The notes: generated by a model not told the origin, from the letters alone. Shown: positions 33,745 to 42,812, counted from the first letter of the stretch. The stretch: DNA of 64,000 nt from JAFAGX01 sp035624215 (GCA_035624215.1 DASPRY010000136.1:1-64000), one strand, 5' to 3'. Made by a program: numbers and translations.

Positions 33745-35358
33745 CTACTCCTTCCAACTCCAGGTCTTGAAATGCTGGCGCAATTGTGACTTGAGCAACT
33801 TGCCCGTAGAGGTGTGGGGCAGTTCGTCCATAATGACAAAGTCGTCCGGCACTTGCCACTTGGCAAACCGGTGGCAGAGAAATGCGCACAATTCTTCCTT
33901 GGACACCTGCGCCCCATCTCTTAACACCACGCAAGCCAGAGGGCGTTCCTGCCACTTGGAGTGAGGAACCGCAACCACTGCGGCCTCCCGGATTGCCGGA
34001 TGACCGACCAGTGCGTTTTCCAAATCAACCGAACTGATCCACTCTCCGCCCGACTTGATGAGATCCTTGGTGCGGTCGGTGATTTTCACGTAGCCTTCGG
34101 GATCGATTGTTACGACATCTCCAGTCCGCAGCCAGCCATCCGCGGTCCATTTGCTCTGCTCTGCCGGCAAGTTGTGATAGCGGGCGGCAATAAACGGTCC
34201 TCGCACTTGCAGCTCGCCAAAGGTGACACCATCCCACGGGATTTCGCCGTCATCACCGACCGCACGCATCTCCACTAGCGGCGAGGGCAAGCCCTGCTTG
34301 GCGCGAACCTCGTATTTGCGGTCTTCGGGCCAGCTTGTCATTTCCGGTTTGAGGGTTGAGGTCGTGGCGATCGGCGTGGTCTCGGTCATGCCCCAGGGCT
34401 GGATAACTTTAACGCCGAACTTGTCGAAGCGGCGAAACAGGCTCTCAGGAGCGGCCGACCCGGCCACGATGATGCGTAGTCCCTCGGACAGTTTCCAGCA
34501 TCCTGGGTCGCGCTCCAGGCAGTCAATCACACCCAGCCAGACCGTTGGCACCGCTCCGGTCAGAGTGATCCGTTCGACCGACAAAAGATCGAGCAGGGCC
34601 TCGGGTTGCAGGTTGGGGCCGGGAAATACCAGCTTGCTGCCGTTCATCACCGCCGCGTGCGGTATGCCCCACGCGTTGGCGTGGAACATGGACATGGCCG
34701 GCATCACCGAGTCCATTCGTGAGATGGCAAAATTATCCGGCAACGAGATCGACAGGGAATGCAATACTACCGCGCGATGTGAGTAGACGACACCCTTCGG
34801 CTGGCCCGTTGTGCCGGACGTGTAACACATGGCGACAGCATCGTCTTCGTCAAGATCGGCATAGGCGGGAGTGCTGCCTGACTGCAGCAGCGATTCGTAG
34901 TTCTCATACCCGGAAGGCACGGGCGATCCGCTGAATGGGACAACCACCACATGCTCGAAGTGGACCTTGTCGGCAAATCTCTCGTACGTGGGAAGCAGGA
35001 CATCGTCCACGATCAGCCAGCGGTCCTGAGCGTGGTTGGCGATGTAGGCAAGTTCGTCGGGATGCAAGCGCAGGTTCAACGTGTGGATCACACCGCCCAC
35101 TGCAGGAATCCCGAAATACGCCTCCAGATGAGAGGAGTGGTTCCACATCAGGGTGGCGACTCGGTCGCCTTTTTGCAGTCCTGCCTGCTGCAGGCTGGCG
35201 GCCAGCGCACGAGCGCGGCGGTATAGATCGGTGTAACTGGAACGATGAATCGAGTTATCAGGGCGGCAGGAAACGATCTCCACCTTGGGAAAGAGCTTTC
35301 CCGCCCGCTCCAGAAAAGATGTGAGCGTGAGACCGCACTGCATCATGTTTCCCTGCAC
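33745..35358 (-). CDS. Acyl-CoA ligase (AMP-forming), FadD-like
   Basis: A 537-residue member of the ANL adenylating enzymes. The P-loop-like motif YTSGTTGQPKGVVYSHRA is at about 185-200; GMTET, the hinge region DRTKDLIKSGGEWIS and the catalytic Lys near TSTGKLLK are present. It activates a fatty or other carboxylic acid with ATP and CoA. The sequence resembles medium/long-chain ligases, but chain length cannot be set. The start is a GTG at 35358 preceded by a strong GGAGG. It is a single gene between HU and gyrA. Confidence 0.92.
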   Translation of the reverse strand: MQGNMMQCGLTLTSFLERAGKLFPKVEIVSCRPDNSIHRSSYTDLYRRARALAASLQQAGLQKGDRVATLMWNHSSHLEAYFGIPAVGGVIHTLNLRLHPDELAYIANHAQDRWLIVDDVLLPTYERFADKVHFEHVVVVPFSGSPVPSGYENYESLLQSGSTPAYADLDEDDAVAMCYTSGTTGQPKGVVYSHRAVVLHSLSISLPDNFAISRMDSVMPAMSMFHANAWGIPHAAVMNGSKLVFPGPNLQPEALLDLLSVERITLTGAVPTVWLGVIDCLERDPGCWKLSEGLRIIVAGSAAPESLFRRFDKFGVKVIQPWGMTETTPIATTSTLKPEMTSWPEDRKYEVRAKQGLPSPLVEMRAVGDDGEIPWDGVTFGELQVRGPFIAARYHNLPAEQSKWTADGWLRTGDVVTIDPEGYVKITDRTKDLIKSGGEWISSVDLENALVGHPAIREAAVVAVPHSKWQERPLACVVLRDGAQVSKEELCAFLCHRFAKWQVPDDFVIMDELPHTSTGKLLKSQLRQHFKTWSWKE

Positions 35359-35491
35359 GTTTCACCTCCGCACAAGGTGACGAACCGGCCCGGTTGCAGC
35401 GGGGAATTCTAGCAGAGAAGTCGGGGAAGTGGCTGAAGTGATGGTCAAGTGAGAGATGGGGAGCTTGAAGGTAGTGTCGAGGCTAGGGGCC

Positions 35492-35508
35492 GGGTGGGGT
35501 CCCCACCC
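35492..35508. repeat. Palindrome downstream of gyrA
   Basis: GGGTGGGG (35492-35499) and CCCCACCC (35501-35508) make a perfect hairpin with one loop base, 11 bases below the gyrA stop. There is no T-run, so it may be a rho-dependent end, an mRNA-protecting hairpin, or one of the dispersed repeats. Confidence 0.5.
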
Positions 35509-35518
35509 ACTTCGAACC

Positions 35519-38221
35519 CTACTGAATCAGCGTGCCCCCGTTCTCCTCTTCTGGCGGGATGACGACGGCGGCGGCGACGCGGTCGCCGGGCTCTAGCTGC
35601 AACAGGCGAACGCCCTGTGCGGCGCGGCCGGATTCGCGAATGGTGCTCGAATCCATGCGGATGATCTTGCCGTACTGGCTGATCAGCATCACTTCGGATT
35701 CTTCGGTGACCTGCGCGATGCCAGTGACTTTGCCGTTGCGCGCGGTGGTCTTGACGTTGATTACGCCGGAGCCACCGCGTCCCTGGAGACGGTATTCGTC
35801 GGCAGGCGTGCGCTTGCCGTAGCCGTTCTCGGTGACGGAAAGAATGAGCGTGCCCTTGGGCGGCACTAAATCCTCTCCCCCAGCGGCTGCAGCTGCATCT
35901 TCTTTTTGCAGGCTTTTCGCAGGGCTCAAGCCCTGCGCTTCCACGGCGCCTCCCGCTTTGCCTGGAAGGGGAGCAACACCGGGCTTGGGGGTGGTGGCCA
36001 TGCCGACAATGTAGTCGCCGGTGTCGAGCTTCATGCCGCGAACGCCGAATGCGGGCCGGCCCATGGGGCGGACGTCGTCTTCTTCGAAGCGGATCGCCTG
36101 GCCATCGTGCGAGGCGAGGAAAACGATCTGGTTGCCGTCAGTCAGAGTGACACCGACGAGTTCGTCGCCCTTCTCGATGCCGACGGCGATAATGCCACGC
36201 GACATGACGTGGGAGAAATCCTTGAGCTCGGTTTTCTTCACGGTACCGTTGCGCGTAGCAAAGAAGATGTAGCGGTTTTCCTCTTCGAGATTGCGCACGG
36301 CGAGCATGGTGCGCACGGTTTCTCCCGGCTGCAGGCCAACCAGGTTGCCGATGTGCTTGCCCTTTCCGGCGGCGCTGACGTCGGGAATTTCGTAAACTTT
36401 CAACCAGTACACGCGCCCGGTGTTGGTGAAAATAAGGATGTAGGCGTGGGTGGAGGCGATGAAGAGATGCTCGACGAAATCCTCATCACGCGTCTTCATG
36501 CCGGTGCGGCCGGTGCCACCGCGGCGCTGCATGCGATAAGTGGAGATTGGAGTGCGCTTGAGATAGCCACCGTGGCTGACCGTGACGGCGACTTGCTCGT
36601 CGGCGATCAGATCTTCGAGCTGAATCTCGGCGGCTTCGTCTTCAATGCGGGTGCGGCGCTCATCTCCGTATAACTTCTTAACGTCTTCCAGCTCTTTGAC
36701 GATCACGCCGCGCAGTTTCTTCTCTGAGCCGAGGATGGACTCGAATTCGGCGATGTTTTCGCGCGTCACATTGAGTTCTTTGGTGATTTCGTCGATGGAG
36801 AGCTTGGTCAGGCGATGTAATTGGAGTTCGAGAATGGCATCGGCCTGAATGGCGGTAAACGGCTTCTCGGGATCGACCTTGGGGGCACGGCCCGTGGTGT
36901 TGATGTCGATCTTCTTGCCGGCGAAGTACAGAACGAGGTTGTCGCGCGCATGTGCACGGTTGGCACTGCCGCGAATGATGGTGATGACGTTATCGAGGTG
37001 ATCGAGCGCCTTGATGTAGCCTTCCAGGATGTGCTCGCGTTCTTTCGCTTTGGTGAGCAGGAAGGCGGTACGCCGGCGGACGACGTCGACGCGGTGGTCG
37101 ATGAAGTATTGGATCGCCTGGACCAGGCCCATTTCCTTGGGCTGGCCGTTGACCACGGCGAGCAGGATCATGCTGAAGCTTTCCTGCATCTGGGTGTGCT
37201 TGAAAAGCTGGTTGAGCACGAGCTGCGCTTCGCCGCCGCGTTTCAGCTCGATGACGATGCGCATGCCGTCGCGGTCGCTCTCATCGCGGACGTCGGCCAC
37301 ATCGTCAACCGTTTTGTCGTTTACCAACTCAGCGATGCGCCGGATCAAGACGGCTTTATTCACCTGGTAAGGAATTTCGGTGACGATGATGGCCTGGCGC
37401 TCTTTGGTGATGTTTTCAATCGCCGCTTTCGCACGCATCATGAAGCGGCCGCGACCGGTTTTGTAGGCATCGAGAATGCCAGCTTTGCCGTGAATGATGC
37501 CGGCGGTCGGAAAATCCGGGCCTTGTACAAATTTCAGGATTTCTGGCAACGAGGTGTGCGGGGTGTTGACCAGGGCAATGGTGGCATCGACGATCTCGGT
37601 CAGATTGTGCGGCGGAATTTTTGTCGCCATGCCGACCGCAATGCCGTCTGAACCGTTCACCAACAGGTTGGGAATCTGTGTCGGCAGAACCGAGGGTTCT
37701 TTTTCCGTTTCGTCATAGTTGGGATTGAAGTCAACTGTGTCCTTATCCAGATCCTCAAGCAGCGCTGCAGCCACGCGGGCGAGTTTCGCCTCGGTGTAGC
37801 GGTCAGCCGCCGGCGGATCGCCATCTACCGAGCCGAAGTTGCCTTGCCCGAAGATCAGCGGATAGCGCATGCTCCAGGGCTGCGCCAGCCGCACGAGAGC
37901 GTCATAGACAGCCAGGTTGCCGTGCGGATGATACTTGCCCATCACGTCGCCGACGATGCGGGCGCACTTGCGGGTGGCGCGATTGGGCAGCAGACCCATC
38001 TGCTGCATCGTGTAGAGGATGCGGCGATGCACGGGCTTCAATCCGTCGCGGACATCGGGTAGTGCGCGGCCGATGATCACCGACATGGAATAGTCGAGAT
38101 ACGACCGCCGCATCTCCTCTTCAATGTTGACGGGTTGAATGTTGGCGGCGCCGGGAACACCGGAGCCGTCTCCGCCACCGGGCGGGGTCAGGGGAAGTTG
38201 GGGGTTCTGTTCATCTGCCAT
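35519..38221 (-). CDS. gyrA: DNA gyrase subunit A
   Basis: A 900-residue type II topoisomerase subunit that cuts and rejoins DNA. The catalytic Tyr is Tyr142 (DRYTEAKLARV); the N-terminal YSMSV and the GyrA box QRRGGTG mark it as gyrase rather than ParC. In the quinolone region the sequence is HPHGNLAVYD, with Leu103 where E. coli GyrA has Ser83 and Asn102 for Asp82. The C-terminal beta-pinwheel carries a low-complexity insertion (VAPLPGKAGG...KEDAAAAAGGED) encoded partly by a palindromic repeat, which explains the length. A duplicated copy of its first codons lies upstream. gyrB is 7 kb away. Confidence 0.97.
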   Translation of the reverse strand: MADEQNPQLPLTPPGGGDGSGVPGAANIQPVNIEEEMRRSYLDYSMSVIIGRALPDVRDGLKPVHRRILYTMQQMGLLPNRATRKCARIVGDVMGKYHPHGNLAVYDALVRLAQPWSMRYPLIFGQGNFGSVDGDPPAADRYTEAKLARVAAALLEDLDKDTVDFNPNYDETEKEPSVLPTQIPNLLVNGSDGIAVGMATKIPPHNLTEIVDATIALVNTPHTSLPEILKFVQGPDFPTAGIIHGKAGILDAYKTGRGRFMMRAKAAIENITKERQAIIVTEIPYQVNKAVLIRRIAELVNDKTVDDVADVRDESDRDGMRIVIELKRGGEAQLVLNQLFKHTQMQESFSMILLAVVNGQPKEMGLVQAIQYFIDHRVDVVRRRTAFLLTKAKEREHILEGYIKALDHLDNVITIIRGSANRAHARDNLVLYFAGKKIDINTTGRAPKVDPEKPFTAIQADAILELQLHRLTKLSIDEITKELNVTRENIAEFESILGSEKKLRGVIVKELEDVKKLYGDERRTRIEDEAAEIQLEDLIADEQVAVTVSHGGYLKRTPISTYRMQRRGGTGRTGMKTRDEDFVEHLFIASTHAYILIFTNTGRVYWLKVYEIPDVSAAGKGKHIGNLVGLQPGETVRTMLAVRNLEEENRYIFFATRNGTVKKTELKDFSHVMSRGIIAVGIEKGDELVGVTLTDGNQIVFLASHDGQAIRFEEDDVRPMGRPAFGVRGMKLDTGDYIVGMATTPKPGVAPLPGKAGGAVEAQGLSPAKSLQKEDAAAAAGGEDLVPPKGTLILSVTENGYGKRTPADEYRLQGRGGSGVINVKTTARNGKVTGIAQVTEESEVMLISQYGKIIRMDSSTIRESGRAAQGVRLLQLEPGDRVAAAVVIPPEEENGGTLIQ
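35918..35937. repeat. Palindromic repeat inside gyrA
   Basis: CGCAGGGCT and AGCCCTGCG form a perfect inverted repeat with a two-base centre. It is translated in frame as part of an insertion in the C-terminal domain of GyrA. Confidence 0.75.
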
Positions 38222-38345
38222 ATATAAAATTCTCGCTCACAGAGATCCCTCGCTGCGCTCGGGACGACAGCTGCAGGCTCAGACGCCCGCAAAGCGCTGT
38301 CGGTTGGGGGTTCTGTTCATCTGCCATATGTAAAACTCTCGCTCA
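38197..38345. repeat. 43-bp direct duplication of the gyrA start flanking a repeat
   Basis: 38197-38239, which includes the gyrA ATG and first nine codons, recurs at 38303-38345 with only a few mismatches. The 63 bases between the copies contain a GATCCCTCGCTGCGCTCGGG repeat like those elsewhere in the window. The upstream copy therefore has its own ATG (38327). Confidence 0.85.
38211..38327 (-). other. 38-codon upstream ORF made by the gyrA start duplication
   Basis: From the duplicated ATG at 38327 a frame of 38 codons begins like GyrA (MADEQNPQ) and runs through repeat DNA to a TGA at 38213-38211, overlapping the gyrA start by 11 bases. If translated, it could couple to or interfere with gyrA initiation. 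I do not call it a gene. Confidence 0.4.
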
Positions 38346-38416
38346 TCCAGATGCGGTTGCAAATTTCTCGTAAGTTATTGTTGCAGATAGACTTATATAA
38401 TCATTCTGATGCCGTA

Positions 38417-38425
38417 ATTATACCA
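38417..38425 (-). promoter_or_regulatory. Extended -10 promoter element of gyrA
   Basis: On the minus strand TGGTATAAT (38425 to 38417) is a perfect extended -10 (TGnTATAAT). No good -35 is visible, as is usual for such promoters. The transcript leader would be about 190 bases and include the duplicated start. The gyrB promoter has almost the same sequence. Confidence 0.5.
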
Positions 38426-38515
38426 TAACAGGAGCCTTTTCGGGCTGGCGGAAACGCTGAGGACTCCGCCAAGGTACTCCAATGATCGGCGGGCCTGAAC
38501 CTAAGATTTGCCGGA

Positions 38516-39520
38516 GTGAAACGAATCCCTTCGCTCGACGGCCTGCGCGCGATTTCAATTTCGCTGGTCATCCTGGGACATTGGGTCACCAAGCATCAGC
38601 AACTGACGTTCCTCGCGGTCTACGCCAACGTCGGGGTGCGGATTTTCTTCGTAATTTCGGGCTACCTGATCACAACATTGCTGTTGAGCCAGCAGCAGAA
38701 AACCGGGCGGATCAGCCTGCGCGATTTTTATGCACGACGGGCTTTCCGCATTTTGCCTGCGGCTTTCACGTTTATTGTGCCGGTCATCGTTCTGCACTGG
38801 GGCGAGATGCGTTGGTACGACATAGCGGCGGCGATGCTCTACCTGGTGAACTTTGATTTTGCCTGCCCGTGGTTCATCGGTCATCTTTGGTCGCTGAGTG
38901 TGGAGGAGCAGTTTTATCTGCTGTGGCCGGCGATCCTGCACAAATGGTTTCGGCATAGAGTGAAGGTTCTAATTGCGGTCGTGATTATTGCTCCGATCTA
39001 TAGCGCTGTTTGCTATCGGCTGAAAGTGCCTGCCGGAGGATATGGAACGTTTCCGGCAGTGGCCGACAATTTGGCAATCGGCTGCCTGCTTGCGCTGTTT
39101 GCTCCGCACATCCGGAAAATTGGGCGTGGCGTGGCTTGTGCCATGGCGATTGCGGTCGTGCTGATTCCACTGTTTGCGGCAAACACGCCGGGTCGCACGT
39201 TGTTCATGCTCTTTATTCTCTGGCCCGTGTTGCACCTTTCGATTAGCGGTGTTCTTTTGCACGCGGTGCAGGAGCGATATCGGCTATTGAATTTTGGGCC
39301 GATAGTTTTTCTAGGTAAGATCAGCTACAGCCTATACCTGTGGCAGCAGTTGTTCTTTTTCCGTCCCGAGCCTTTGCCGATTTACCTTGCTCTGCCACTC
39401 GCACTGAGTTTTGCGTGTCTTTCATATTTCCTGGTGGAACAACCGATGCTTCGCCTGCGGGACTCAAAGCGGCGCTTTGGGAGTCAGGCGCGACTTCGTC
39501 TGGCTGCTGCGGGGGATTAG
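38516..39520 (+). CDS. Acyltransferase-3 (OafA/YrhL) family membrane protein
   Basis: A 334-residue integral membrane protein with about ten segments. It begins with the family signature IPSLDGLRAISISLVILGH (catalytic His in ILGHW), then VGVRIFFVISGYLIT, RIFLARR-like FYARRAFRILP and WSLSVEEQFYL. Such enzymes O-acetylate or O-acylate surface sugars or peptidoglycan. The GTG at 38516 directly follows CCGGA. The C-terminal extension seen in some members (SGNH domain) is absent. It is followed by a DoxX-like gene 43 bases on. Confidence 0.92.
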   Translation: MKRIPSLDGLRAISISLVILGHWVTKHQQLTFLAVYANVGVRIFFVISGYLITTLLLSQQQKTGRISLRDFYARRAFRILPAAFTFIVPVIVLHWGEMRWYDIAAAMLYLVNFDFACPWFIGHLWSLSVEEQFYLLWPAILHKWFRHRVKVLIAVVIIAPIYSAVCYRLKVPAGGYGTFPAVADNLAIGCLLALFAPHIRKIGRGVACAMAIAVVLIPLFAANTPGRTLFMLFILWPVLHLSISGVLLHAVQERYRLLNFGPIVFLGKISYSLYLWQQLFFFRPEPLPIYLALPLALSFACLSYFLVEQPMLRLRDSKRRFGSQARLRLAAAGD

Positions 39521-39563
39521 AAAAACGCAAGCTTAACGGCGTTGCGGTACACTCCGGACGAGC

Positions 39564-40007
39564 ATGGCAGTGCTGATCATACTTCTGGTTTCCTGGCTGG
39601 TCTGCCGGGGCCTTGGTGTGCTTGGCGTTCAAACGCTCGCCACTTGGCAGGACTCCGCACGATATGCCCTCGCCGTTATGTTCTGCTTTACCGGAACCAC
39701 GCACTTTAACAAGATGAAACACGATCTTGCGAAGATGGTGCCGAGTGTCTTTCCCCACGCTTTGGTGATCATTTACGTTACAGGTGTGCTCGAGTTTCTG
39801 GGTGCGGCCGGACTATTGCTGCCCCGGTTGCGCGCGCTTGCCGGAATCGGCCTGATCGCACTTCTGATCGCGATGTTCCCTGCCAATGTAAAGGCGGCAA
39901 GGGAGAAGCTCTTGTTGCGCGGCAAACCGGCCACACAACTTTGGCTTCGACTGCCCATGCAGTTGGTTCTTATCGGGCTGCTGTGGTGGTCGAGTGTGAT
40001 GCGTTAG
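39564..40007 (+). CDS. DoxX-like small membrane protein
   Basis: A 147-residue protein with four predicted membrane segments, of the DoxX type (ALAVMFCFTGTTHFNK, VIIYVTGVLEFLGAAGLLLPR, LIALLIAMFPANVKAA). The family is linked loosely to redox or quinone functions, without a settled role. It lies just after the acyltransferase gene on the same strand and converges with the hypothetical genes at 40026. Confidence 0.75.
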   Translation: MAVLIILLVSWLVCRGLGVLGVQTLATWQDSARYALAVMFCFTGTTHFNKMKHDLAKMVPSVFPHALVIIYVTGVLEFLGAAGLLLPRLRALAGIGLIALLIAMFPANVKAAREKLLLRGKPATQLWLRLPMQLVLIGLLWWSSVMR

Positions 40008-40025
40008 GAAGCGCCCTGTGTAGGG

Positions 40026-40685
40026 TCAGGGGCGGGTTACAACTTCGTTGGGGCTGGAGGGAAGCACGAAGTTCACGCCACTCTCGGAGTTCGCGCGGAG
40101 GGTCGCCGGGATATCGAGAGCCGAGAGCTGCACGGTCTTGGTCCAGAAGCCGTCGCGCCAATAATCGCCGCGCGCGTAGAGATTTCCATTGGCGATGACG
40201 TAATCGGACACGTTTTCGTGATGACCATCGCGGAAGATCAAAATCGCCGGCGCCAGCTCACTGTGGGAAGTCCCCCGCCCTGAATAATGCTGGAGGTTCG
40301 GCGTTGAGGAGCCGGACGGGGCTTCAGAGTAGTCGAGCGAAGAAGCTCTGGACGATTCCCGCTGACCTACGAAGCGAACGTATTTGTCGCCCTGCCACTC
40401 GATCATCAGCGGCTCGGGTTTTGCCTCAGCGGGCGCAGGCGCGGAAGTTGGCTGGATGATCACAACGGGCGAAGCCGGAGGTTGATAGACGGAGGCCGGA
40501 GGGTAGTCAGAATACGAGAATGGAGCTCCGAACCAAACCAAATTTCTATTCACGAAACCGCGGCCCGCATAGCCAGAAAATCCGCCGCCAGTGCGAAATC
40601 CGCCGAAGCCGATGCCGCCTCGAGTTTGCGCTGCGGCCGGTAGCAGGACCGCGAAAGTGCACACGACAGTCAGCCACTTGCGCAT
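40026..40685 (-). CDS. Exported protein, second of a tandem paralogous pair
   Basis: A 219-residue protein with a signal peptide (WLTVVCTFAVLLPAAA), a Gly/Phe-rich segment (GGIGFGGFRTGGGFSGYAGR), a Pro-rich linker, and a C-terminal domain ILIFRDGHHENVSDYVIANG then VQLSALDIPATLRANSESG. That domain is clearly related to the end of the upstream neighbour (VLVFKDGHQLEVENYAIVGN, IPLSDLDLDTTIKRNDDRG). The two genes are three bases apart and doubtless co-transcribed. I do not know a named family. Periplasmic or outer-membrane location is inferred. Confidence 0.7.
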   Translation of the reverse strand: MRKWLTVVCTFAVLLPAAAQTRGGIGFGGFRTGGGFSGYAGRGFVNRNLVWFGAPFSYSDYPPASVYQPPASPVVIIQPTSAPAPAEAKPEPLMIEWQGDKYVRFVGQRESSRASSLDYSEAPSGSSTPNLQHYSGRGTSHSELAPAILIFRDGHHENVSDYVIANGNLYARGDYWRDGFWTKTVQLSALDIPATLRANSESGVNFVLPSSPNEVVTRP

Positions 40686-40688
40686 GTA

Positions 40689-41429
40689 TCAAGTACCCCT
40701 GGGAACTTCGAAGTCAATACCGCGATCGTCATTCCGTTTGATCGTAGTGTCCAGATCCAGGTCGGAGAGAGGAATCTTGTGGCGACGTCCTTCGGTCAGA
40801 TCGTAAAGCGTGTTTCCGACAATGGCGTAGTTTTCCACTTCGAGCTGGTGGCCATCCTTGAACACCAATACAGTTTCAGGTTGATCGGCTGCCGGAGCGA
40901 GTTCGGTCTGCTCGGCGGTCTCCGCAGAAAACGACTGGGACGACTCGCGGTCTGAGTAATCCGACTGCGCCGGTCGAGCGGGCGTTCCAGGGCCACGCCG
41001 ATCAAAAATTGTCGGCCCACCGTTGTATTGATCGGCTTGGGGGTCATCTGCCGTCTGGTCGGACTGATCGTAGTAACCATAAGGAACCGCGTAATAGCTC
41101 ACGCCCCAAGGAACAAAGCCCGCGGGAGGCCGGTGATGGTGGTTAGGCTGCGGCAGGAAAGGATTCACGCTGAAAACTGGCCGGCTGTTGGGGAAGGCGG
41201 GATTGAATCCCGGCGTGTAGCCATGGGGACCGAGTGAAGTCACGCTGGGGGGCGTGCCATTGATTGCGTGGCCTCCAAAACCCAGCGAAGTGACCGAAGG
41301 CGGAGCGGCATTGATTTGAGCCACAGCAGGGCGAGCCAGGAAACTTCCAGCCAGAAGAGCGGCGAAAACCGCGATGGCGGCTCGATTCAGGCACTTCACA
41401 CCATCATCATACTCCAGTTTCCAAAACAT
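40689..41429 (-). CDS. Exported protein, first of a tandem paralogous pair
   Basis: A 246-residue protein. After a hydrophobic signal (AAIAVFAALLAGSFLARPAVA) come two near repeats of a PPSVTSLG motif, a Pro/Asn/His-rich stretch, a Gln/Asp-rich linker, and the C-terminal domain shared with the next gene (VLVFKDGHQLEVENYAIVGN). The ATG at 41429 has GGAGG upstream; a GTG at 41399 would also leave the signal intact. Function unknown; the low-complexity middle suggests a surface or cell-wall-associated protein. Confidence 0.7.
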   Translation of the reverse strand: MFWKLEYDDGVKCLNRAAIAVFAALLAGSFLARPAVAQINAAPPSVTSLGFGGHAINGTPPSVTSLGPHGYTPGFNPAFPNSRPVFSVNPFLPQPNHHHRPPAGFVPWGVSYYAVPYGYYDQSDQTADDPQADQYNGGPTIFDRRGPGTPARPAQSDYSDRESSQSFSAETAEQTELAPAADQPETVLVFKDGHQLEVENYAIVGNTLYDLTEGRRHKIPLSDLDLDTTIKRNDDRGIDFEVPRGT

Positions 41430-41523
41430 GGTCCCGCCTCCGCTGAGCTACTACCTATTAGAACGCCCGCGGCTAGGTGGGGTTGCAGAGATTCCCAATT
41501 GCCTGGCCCGGTTTTGGTTGGGG

Positions 41524-42762
41524 TCAGCGTCGGCCCACTCGGGCCAGCTCGGTGAGGTTCACCAGGATACTTGCCGTCAGCAACCCCCAGACACACGCCA
41601 TGACAAGCCCGCGCTGTCTTGTTTCCAGCAAATCTGCGATGACCCCAGACACAAAAACGAACAGGAATGGAACGGCGGCGAGGGTGAGGACAGCCTCTCC
41701 GTTATGTGTCGTAGCCAAGGCCGTAATCAGAAAAACAGCGGCAACCAGCAAAGGCGCGGTGTTGCCAAAATAACGGGTTCGGTGCCACGCTGCATATACG
41801 CCTAATGCAACAGGCAGTGCGATGACCAGGGCAGGCCGCCCGCTCTGAACAAGTTGAAAAATGACGTGGTGATATGCGGCCGGCGTCCAGAAAGCACGCC
41901 AAGTGAATGGGAAAAAATGGGCGTGACGAACTCCTTGCCAGAAAGTGTCGAGGTGAAAAGCATAAGAAGCAAAGAGCAGCAGGAAGGCGACTGCAATTGC
42001 TGACCCCCAAATGGCGAGAGCAGCAGGAAGGCGACTCGGCGCCACATACCACATAAATGCCAGCGTGAGCGGAAGCAGCATCAGCAGTGAAAATTGGGAG
42101 CCGATTGCCAGCGCCAGAGACAGGCCCAGCAGCAAAATGCGGCGCCAATTCCAGAGCACGACCTCGCGAGGAGCGTACAAGGTGTGCGCCACGGCAATTG
42201 CCGTGAAAATCGAGCCGAACGTAGCCCAGGCCCCGCCGATTTCGGGCTGGGTCAGCCAGAGTGTGCTGTTTCGCAGGATGATCGGCGAAAAGCAGTACAA
42301 AGTCAAAGCAATGTAGCCACCAGCATTGCCGTACAATCGGCGTGCGACATACCAGAGGGACGCTGCGAGCAAGAAACCAATGGTGATGTACGGCAGCCGC
42401 GCCAGCCAGCCCCAATAGCGCACTGAACCTACGGTCGAGGATCCCCCCGAGATGGCAAACGCTGCCGAAGCCAGCAGATACCACAGAGGCGAGTGATCGG
42501 GATCAAAGCCATTGTTGTCTTCAATCGCGACGGGAGGGAGACTGGGTGCCTCCAGCCGCTCAAGTGAAGGGGTTCCGGCGACCGAGCCGCCATGCCATTG
42601 CCTTAAACCTTCATGCACCCGAAAGAGTTCCAAGGAGTCGACATCCAGCGGCGAGGTGCCTTGGAACAGAAGCCAAAAAAACTGCAGCAGGAACATCAGC
42701 AACAAGCAGCCCGCCCAGAATTGGGGACGTCCGAAACGTTCGCGGGTGAAAAATTTGCCCAT
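41524..42762 (-). CDS. Integral membrane protein, probable GT-C type glycosyltransferase
   Basis: A 412-residue protein with about ten membrane segments. Its layout resembles ArnT/PMT-type GT-C enzymes: an extracytoplasmic loop after the first segment with acidic residues (DVDSLELFRVHEGL, FDPDHSPLWYLL) and RLPYITIGFLLAASLWYVARRLYG further on. These enzymes use polyprenyl-phosphate sugars at the outer face of the inner membrane. I could not find a definitive motif, so the call is by architecture. It is divergent from the CPBP protease gene, with starts close together. Confidence 0.65.
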   Translation of the reverse strand: MGKFFTRERFGRPQFWAGCLLLMFLLQFFWLLFQGTSPLDVDSLELFRVHEGLRQWHGGSVAGTPSLERLEAPSLPPVAIEDNNGFDPDHSPLWYLLASAAFAISGGSSTVGSVRYWGWLARLPYITIGFLLAASLWYVARRLYGNAGGYIALTLYCFSPIILRNSTLWLTQPEIGGAWATFGSIFTAIAVAHTLYAPREVVLWNWRRILLLGLSLALAIGSQFSLLMLLPLTLAFMWYVAPSRLPAALAIWGSAIAVAFLLLFASYAFHLDTFWQGVRHAHFFPFTWRAFWTPAAYHHVIFQLVQSGRPALVIALPVALGVYAAWHRTRYFGNTAPLLVAAVFLITALATTHNGEAVLTLAAVPFLFVFVSGVIADLLETRQRGLVMACVWGLLTASILVNLTELARVGRR

Positions 42763-42812
42763 CCGGGATGCGTGAGTGTTTTACCATTTTCATGACCGGC
42801 AAGGAAACTGGG

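Noticed and set aside
35490..35520. Possible tRNA end (TTCGAA word near 35511)
   Set aside because: No cloverleaf can be formed around it. I found no tRNA or rRNA gene in the window.
36821..37651. 276-codon open frame on the plus strand
   Set aside because: It is a shadow of gyrA in another frame.
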